Part shown: in pieces, positions 34,464-38,663 of the stretch
How positions within the stretch are numbered: the stretch's first letter is position 1
How the letters are laid out: each line of letters opens with the position of its first letter
NCBI RefSeq assembly: GCF_900155435.1
Contig: NZ_LT700212.1
Location: 1,535,152 to 1,573,814 of the forward strand
DNA: 38,663 bases
Reading direction: 5' to 3'
From: Actinomyces provencensis
Lineage (GTDB): Bacteria; Actinomycetota; Actinomycetes; Actinomycetales; Actinomycetaceae
Position numbers and translations under genes: made by a program
The notes under the pieces: model-generated
The model's input: only the letters and a program-made list of their open reading frames with translations
Told to the model about the DNA's origin: nothing
The model's database searches: none

Positions 34464-35036
34464 CGCCCCAATTCCGTCTCGCGTCAGTGTGTGGGTGGGT
34501 GGAACCGACTCTGGTCCCTCCCCCGGCCCCGGGGACGTCCTTGCCCCCGGATGAACCCTCCGATCGACCGGTGCTCGTCAATCTACTGCAATAGATCCGC
34601 GCACACGCGCGGCCGGTGGATAACGATTTGGTGTCGATATCTCCAGTTCTCCTCGTGTAGACTTCTGCGTACGTCCACACCCGCGCGCCAACGGTGGCCG
34701 TCGGACTTCTCGTGGATTCTCGACCCGGTCATGGGGAGGAACGATGGCACTTGTCGCCCACGTGCAGGCATCCTCGGGAAGGCGCGCCCTCGCGCGTCGG
34801 ACCCACCCGGCCCGGTCGCGCCGTCCCGGCCCGTCGTCCCCATCGGGCCGACCGACCCCCTGGCGGTCACCGCAGTCATCGCATCCCTCGGCAGAGCACA
34901 CAGGGCGACCCACACGGCGCGCTCACGCGCCTCGTGAGCCCCTGTGCCGACTGTGTCCGCCGATTGACACGGGCACCGGACGCCATGGCCACCGCGGTGC
35001 CCTCCCGGCCGCATCGACCGTGTTAGCGTGCCGATG
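34464..35036. other. Divergent regulatory region between the alpha-galactosidase and LacI genes
   Basis: This long region contains a 16-bp palindrome at 34581-34596 and an AT-richer segment (34580-34665) unlike the surrounding DNA, probably holding the operon promoter. A well-formed ribosome-binding site (GGGGAGGAACG before ATG 34744) opens a 97-codon frame that overlaps the lacI start, but its product is Arg/Pro/Ser-rich and not convincing. No other gene is seen. Confidence 0.55.
34581..34596. promoter_or_regulatory. 16-bp palindrome, candidate LacI-family operator
   Basis: ATCTACTGCAATAGAT is an inverted repeat with 7 of 8 pairs matching and a central G-C step. Size and symmetry suit a LacI/GalR dimer, and it lies about 120 bp before the alpha-galactosidase start, facing the regulator gene. 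LacI operators usually have a central CG, so the sequence is not a textbook match. Function is inferred from position. Confidence 0.45.
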
Positions 35037-36044
35037 ATGGATCCCCTCCCGATTGATCGAAGCCGCCCCACCACGCGTGCCGATGTCGCGCGTCTGGCAG
35101 GGGTGAGCACAGCTGTCGTCAGCTACGTCGTCAACGGTGGCCCCAGGGGCGTCGCCCCGGCCACGCGGGAGAGGGTTCTCCGGGCCATCGAGGTCCTCGA
35201 CTACCGTCCCAACAGCAGCGCCCGCGCCCTCAAGCGGGGAGCCACCCACCTCCTCGGGGTCGTCGTCCCCGACATCGAGAACCCCTTCTACGCGGAGTTC
35301 GTCGGTGCGATCGACGCAGCCGCCCACAGCCGCGATCGCTCCGTCCTCCTCGCCCTGACGAACAAGGACCCGGACCGCGAGTACGAGATGATCACCAACC
35401 TCGTCGACCACGGTGTCGACGGGCTGCTCGTCCTCGCCTTCCTCCACAACAAGAGGAGCTACACGATCGCCGACACCTGGGTCCCCCGGGTGGTCATCCA
35501 CGAGGCCGCGGTCGGACACGCCTTCCCCATCGTCGGGCCCGACCTGGGCCAGGGCACGGAGGCCGCGACCCGTCACCTCATCGACCACGGTCACAGGCGC
35601 ATCGCCTACATCGGCGGAGCGATGCCCGCGCCCAGGATCGACTTCAGGCGCATCGCCTGGGAGTCCGTGCTCAACCGGGAGGGACTCCCCGCGCACGCCT
35701 ACGCGCTGACGACGTGGGACAGGCGTGGGGGCTCGGAAGGTGCACGTCGGCTCCTGGAGGGAGAGGACCCGCCCACCGCGATCCTGGCGGGCTCTGACCT
35801 CATCGCCATCGGCGCACTCCAGACGATCCACGAGATGGGACGGCGCTGCCCCGAGGACGTCGCCGTCATCTCCATCGACGGCACCAGCGAGTCCCAGTTC
35901 TCCTGGCCGGCCCTGACGACGGTGCGGCAGCCCTTCGAGGCGGTCTCAGCGACCGCACTGGACACCCTCCTCGATCCCGGGGAGAGGCCCGCGTCCCAGA
36001 TCCTCCCGATGGAGCTGATCATCCGCGCCTCGTGTGGGTGCTGA
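35037..36044 (+). CDS. LacI-family transcriptional regulator
   Basis: A 335-residue repressor with the N-terminal LacI helix-turn-helix and hinge (TRADVARLAGVSTAVVSYVVNG, then LDYRPNSSARALKRG) and a periplasmic-binding-like sensor domain (VVVPDIENPFYAEFVGAID; GHRRIAYIGG; DVAVISIDGTSESQF). It probably represses the divergent alpha-galactosidase/ABC operon in the absence of the sugar. ATG 35037 is chosen because TAGCGT (35024-35029) ends 7 nt upstream, as in other leaderless genes here; GTG 35028 and ATG 35034 are in-frame alternatives. Confidence 0.92.
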   Translation: MDPLPIDRSRPTTRADVARLAGVSTAVVSYVVNGGPRGVAPATRERVLRAIEVLDYRPNSSARALKRGATHLLGVVVPDIENPFYAEFVGAIDAAAHSRDRSVLLALTNKDPDREYEMITNLVDHGVDGLLVLAFLHNKRSYTIADTWVPRVVIHEAAVGHAFPIVGPDLGQGTEAATRHLIDHGHRRIAYIGGAMPAPRIDFRRIAWESVLNREGLPAHAYALTTWDRRGGSEGARRLLEGEDPPTAILAGSDLIAIGALQTIHEMGRRCPEDVAVISIDGTSESQFSWPALTTVRQPFEAVSATALDTLLDPGERPASQILPMELIIRASCGC

Positions 36045-36361
36045 GGAGGGGGACGGGGTCCCGTTCGAGACCCGGGTGCCCCTACAGCCGGTGCCAGCCC
36101 GTAACGAGAGGGGGAGACGCGCCCCGTCGTGTGGGAGCGGGCGGAGGCGACGTGGCTGCCCGTGGGGCGGTACCAGTGCGCGGCGCGACCCCGGTGCGTG
36201 GGGCACACGGCGACGGGCCCTGCGTCACAGGTGGTCGGGCTGGGTTCGGACTGGGAGGGCCGGGAGCACTGGGCTCGGACGTGGCGGGTGCGGCATGTCC
36301 AGTCCGAGGTGGGGCCGGATCCCGTCGGGGTGGTCGCTCCGGGCCCGCGGACACGCTTCTC
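36045..36361. other. Intergenic region after the lacI-type gene
   Basis: No convincing gene is seen. A short stem-loop, GGGTC at 36056-36060 and GACCC at 36069-36073, follows the stop codon by 11 nt and may act as a weak terminator. The rest is unique GC-rich sequence between convergent genes. It carries no copy of the 23-bp repeat. Confidence 0.5.
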
Positions 36362-36874
36362 TCAGTCGAGGGCCCGCAGGTCCGCGGTGTCGGCACCCGT
36401 GACCTCGGCCAGGTCCAGGGGCGAGAGCTCCACCGACATCCCCCGCTTCCCACCCGAGACCATCACCGTCTCGTGGTCGAGCGCGGAGTCGTCGATGAAG
36501 GTGCGGTGGGCGGTGGTCTGCCCCAGGGGGGAGATCCCACCGACCACGTAGCCGGTGCGCCGCTGGGCGACCTGTGGCTCGGCCATCTCTGCACTCTTGT
36601 GACCCGCGGCCCGCGCGATCGCCTTCATGGAGAGGTGGTGGTCGACGGGGACGACGGCCACGACGTACTCCTCGTGGGGTGAGCCGCCCGCGCAGTGCAC
36701 GAGCAGTGTCTTGAACATCCGCCCCGGGTCACCACCGATCTGCTCCGCGGCTTCCTCCCCGAAGGACCGGGAGCGCGCGGAGTGGACGTACTCGTGGACG
36801 GTGTAGGCCACGCCTGCGGCTTCGAGGGCCTCAATGGCGTGGGTGGGGCCGGAGGTCTTGTTCTTCTTCGCCAT
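36362..36874 (-). CDS. YbaK-type aminoacyl-tRNA deacylase
   Basis: A 170-residue YbaK/EbsC protein. Family members hydrolyse misacylated tRNA, typically Cys-tRNA(Pro), in trans. It keeps THAIEALEAAGVAYTVHEY at the N-terminus, the catalytic-lysine region RMFKTLLV (K55) and GYVVGGISPLG (109-119). ATG 36874 is the only start that gives the family N-terminus; an extended frame to 37126 is antisense-like and rejected. The gene follows yccF-like by 8 nt and is probably co-transcribed with it. Confidence 0.92.
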   Translation of the reverse strand: MAKKNKTSGPTHAIEALEAAGVAYTVHEYVHSARSRSFGEEAAEQIGGDPGRMFKTLLVHCAGGSPHEEYVVAVVPVDHHLSMKAIARAAGHKSAEMAEPQVAQRRTGYVVGGISPLGQTTAHRTFIDDSALDHETVMVSGGKRGMSVELSPLDLAEVTGADTADLRALD

Positions 36875-36882
36875 CACGGACC

Positions 36883-37272
36883 TCAGAACAGGCGCGCGCC
36901 CGGGGACTCGACGACCTGCTTGCCGAAGGGGAAGCAGGTGACCGGGATCAGCTTGACGTTCGCGATGGCCAGGGGGATCCCGATGATGGTGATCGCCTGG
37001 GCGAAGGCCGTGAGGAGGTGTCCGATGGAGAGCCACAGGCCCGCCACCAGGAACCACACGACGTTCATGAGGGCGGAACCCACGCCGGCGCCCGGCTTGT
37101 CCACCACCACACGTCCGAAGGGCCACACCACGTACCCCGCCATCCGGAAGCAGGCGACACCTGCGGGGATGGTGATGATGAACACGCAGGCGATCACACC
37201 GAAGAACACGTAGGCGATGAACAGCTCCAGTCCTGCGAACAGGAACCAGATGACGTTGAGCAGGGTGCGCAT
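36883..37272 (-). CDS. YccF-family inner-membrane protein
   Basis: A 129-residue YccF/DUF307 protein of unknown function, with two similar halves. Each starts with a related motif (LLNVIWFLFAGLELFI and ALMNVVWFLVAGLWLS) and continues through a hydrophobic stretch into a PFGR/PFGK motif (VVWPFGRVVV and TCFPFGKQVV). This internal duplication is typical. ATG 37272 has AAGGAGAT at an ideal distance. It is the first gene of a two-gene unit with the YbaK-like deacylase. Confidence 0.93.
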   Translation of the reverse strand: MRTLLNVIWFLFAGLELFIAYVFFGVIACVFIITIPAGVACFRMAGYVVWPFGRVVVDKPGAGVGSALMNVVWFLVAGLWLSIGHLLTAFAQAITIIGIPLAIANVKLIPVTCFPFGKQVVESPGARLF

Positions 37273-37371
37273 CAGGATCTCCTTCTCTGCCGGTGCGTCA
37301 CTCGCACCGGACGGTGTCGTACCGCGCTGGTCCATTGTCCCATCCCCGGAGCCCACTGCTGGGGGGACGTC

Positions 37372-37463
37372 GCCCGGCCCGATACGGGAGGTCACGCCCG
37401 CAGACCTGTCCCGGGTTGCCCGGCCCGATACAAGAGGCCATGCCCGCAGACCTGTCCCGGCGG
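37372..37463. repeat. 46-bp tandem duplication
   Basis: Two adjacent copies, 37372-37417 and 37418-37463, each begin GCCCGGCCCGATAC and contain GCCCGCAGACCTGTCCCGG. They differ at a handful of positions in the middle. The block lies in the 510-bp region between the yccF-like and YggS-like genes, which contains no gene. Confidence 0.85.
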
Positions 37464-37486
37464 GATCGATGCTCCTCCCCCGTCGG

Positions 37487-37660
37487 CCCTCCCCGGCCCG
37501 GTCGCCGTCCCTCCCCCTCGGTTCTCTCCCACGCCCCTCCCCAGCCCGGTCGCCCTCCCTCCCCCTCAGTTCTCTCCCGCGCCCCTCCCCGGCACGGTCG
37601 CCGTCCCTCCCCCTTGGCCCTCCCCGGCACGGTCGCCCTCCCTCCCCCGCAGCTCTCCCC
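37487..37660. repeat. 48-bp tandem repeat block
   Basis: Copies start at 37487, 37535 and 37583 (48-bp spacing), with a shortened third copy and a fourth beginning at 37618. The unit contains CGGTCGCC(G/C)TCCCTCCCCC and a TTCTCTCCC segment, giving a strongly pyrimidine-rich plus strand. It sits about 120 bp before the YggS-like gene. It is unrelated to the 23-bp family. Confidence 0.85.
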
Positions 37661-37782
37661 GACGGACCCGCCGGGTCCTCCCCGCACGACCCGGGCGACG
37701 CCTCCGGGAACGTGAGCGGCTCCTCGGGCACTGCGACCTGCGTGATGCGCATGCGTGCACGGGTTCCGCGTAACATCGTCGG

Positions 37783-38487
37783 ATGACCTTGGCACAGCGC
37801 ATCGATCACACCTGTGGTCGGATCACGGCAGCCATGGACGCGTGCGGGCGCAGGGACCGGTGCGTCCTTGAGCTCGCCGTCAAGACCCGCACCCCCGACA
37901 CCTGCCGTGAAGCCGCCCGCCTGCTCGCCGAGCGCGAGCTCCCGGTGCTGCTGGGCCACAACCGCGTCCAGGAGGCACGGGCCACCGCCGAGGCGATCCG
38001 GGAGGTCCCCGGGGCCCGCATCCACCTCATCGGCCCCCTCCAGTCCAACAAGGTCAACCAGGCGCTGGGAGCCGTGGACCTCATCGAGACCGTGGACTCC
38101 ACGGAGCTGGTGGAACGCCTCGACCACCGCGTGGGACGTCGTTTCCCCGTGTTCGTCCAGGTCAACACCTCCGGTGAGCCCTCCAAGCACGGATGCGCGC
38201 CCCAGGACATACCCGGCATCGTCGCGGCCGTGGAGATGGCCTCGCACCTCTACCTGCACGGGTTCATGACCGTCGGACTGCACTCCGCGGAGGAGTCCGC
38301 GGTGCGGGAGAGCTACGCGCGCCTGCGCCACGTGCGCGACAGCGCGGCCGAACGCCTGTGCACCACCGATGGTGACCTCGCACTGTCCATGGGGATGTCG
38401 GCCGACCTGGAGTGGGCGATCGCCGAGGGCGCGACCATCGTGCGCGTCGGGAGCGCCGTCTTCGGCCCCCGGCCACCTCTCCCCTGA
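37783..38487 (+). CDS. YggS/PLPBP-family pyridoxal-phosphate-binding protein
   Basis: A 234-residue PLP homeostasis protein with an alanine-racemase-like barrel and no known catalytic activity. It has the cofactor lysine K34 in LAVKTRTPD, LLGHNRVQEA, IHLIGPLQSNKVNQAL, the VQVNTSGEPSKHGC segment, FMTVGLHS and the C-terminal LSMGMSADLEWAIAEGATIVRVGSAVFG phosphate-binding region in order. Actinobacterial relatives often sit in the division cluster; this copy is elsewhere and may be a second paralogue. ATG 37783 lies 6 nt after TAACAT (37771-37776), so the mRNA is probably leaderless. Confidence 0.93.
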   Translation: MTLAQRIDHTCGRITAAMDACGRRDRCVLELAVKTRTPDTCREAARLLAERELPVLLGHNRVQEARATAEAIREVPGARIHLIGPLQSNKVNQALGAVDLIETVDSTELVERLDHRVGRRFPVFVQVNTSGEPSKHGCAPQDIPGIVAAVEMASHLYLHGFMTVGLHSAEESAVRESYARLRHVRDSAAERLCTTDGDLALSMGMSADLEWAIAEGATIVRVGSAVFGPRPPLP

Positions 38488-38511
38488 CCCGACCGAACCG
38501 CCTCCCCTTCA

Positions 38512-38537
38512 CACGGGCCCTGCCCGGGGCGCCCGTG
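38512..38537 (+). terminator. Candidate terminator after the YggS-like gene
   Basis: CACGGGC at 38512-38518 and GCCCGTG at 38531-38537 form a 7-bp GC-rich stem with a 12-nt loop, 25 nt after the stop. A short CTTCC follows rather than a T-tract, as is common in GC-rich genomes. The remaining window to 38663 shows only a reversed GACGAGGGCG word near 38627. Confidence 0.5.
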
Positions 38538-38663
38538 CTTCCGGTCCACCCCGAGCACCCGCTCCGCCCCCACACGCGCCGGGGCACCGCCGCTCGCGAC
38601 GTGCCCCTCACCCAGGGGCGTCGCCCTCGTCAATGGAGGGGCGTCACGGCAGGCGGTGCACCC

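Noticed and set aside
34744-35037. 97-codon frame with a good ribosome-binding site upstream of lacI
   Set aside because: Product is Arg/Pro/Ser-rich with no recognisable fold and overlaps the lacI start; kept only as a remark in the regulatory region.

Overview
This is a very GC-rich chromosomal segment from an actinobacterium, most likely a member of the Actinomycetales close to Actinomyces/Schaalia. That placement is an inference. It rests on base composition, a PimB-type phosphatidylinositol-mannoside glycosyltransferase, an IclR regulator divergent from leuCD, a Ski2-like helicase with an actinobacterial C-terminal domain, and many genes whose -10 hexamer (TANNNT) sits only 6-9 nt before the start codon, as expected for leaderless mRNAs.

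Layout. 1-620: a partial reading frame and unassigned sequence. 620-3568: leuD and leuC (minus) with a divergent IclR regulator. 3.3-5.3 kb: a small SdpI-like membrane protein (minus) and pimB (plus). 5.3-7.8 kb: tRNA-Glu(CTC), tRNA-Gln(CTG) and gltX, all minus, so the synthetase lies beside two of its substrates. 8.1-10 kb: rpiB, then decayed sequence holding a transaldolase pseudogene that has lost its Schiff-base lysine. 10.2-14.1 kb: a MalY/PatB C-S lyase, then a convergent two-gene purine salvage operon (NCS1 permease and a PNP with unusual base-recognition residues). 14.2-17.1 kb: tandem repeats, a possible membrane protein, a fumarylacetoacetase-family hydrolase, and a tightly spaced set of two tiny ORFs plus a lipoprotein. 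17.1-19.8 kb: the large helicase. 20-21.4 kb: an IS256-family element with a frameshifted transposase and an 8-bp target duplication. 21.6-28.8 kb: a six-gene ferric-siderophore operon (binding lipoprotein, two permeases, ATPase, siderophore-interacting reductase, enterochelin-esterase-like hydrolase) behind an iron-box-like palindrome. 29-36 kb: an alpha-galactoside operon (GH36 alpha-galactosidase, ABC binding protein, two permeases) with a divergent LacI regulator. 36-38.5 kb: ybaK-like and yccF-like genes, two tandem-repeat blocks, and a YggS/PLPBP gene.

The most distinctive feature is a repeat family: a rigid 23-bp unit with the 17-bp core CGAAGTCCGCTCTGTTC plus 6 variable bases, in arrays of 3-8 units. 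Five arrays start 8-19 nt after a stop codon (pimB, gltX, malY, the PNP gene, the helicase) and always read in the sense direction of that gene. A sixth sits 15 nt beyond an in-frame TGA that no longer ends a recognisable gene. The arrays occur as facing pairs, two have stem-loops at their inner ends, and the IS256 element jumped into one unit. They look like a 3'-UTR/termination or insulation system. I cannot match them to a described family.

Other points of interest are three hexanucleotide tracts, a recurring intergenic word GACGAGGGCG (tandem at 14.3 kb), a collagen-like tail on the NCS1 transporter, and a His-rich N-terminus on the siderophore reductase. Coordinates and motifs were read by eye; no database search was possible.
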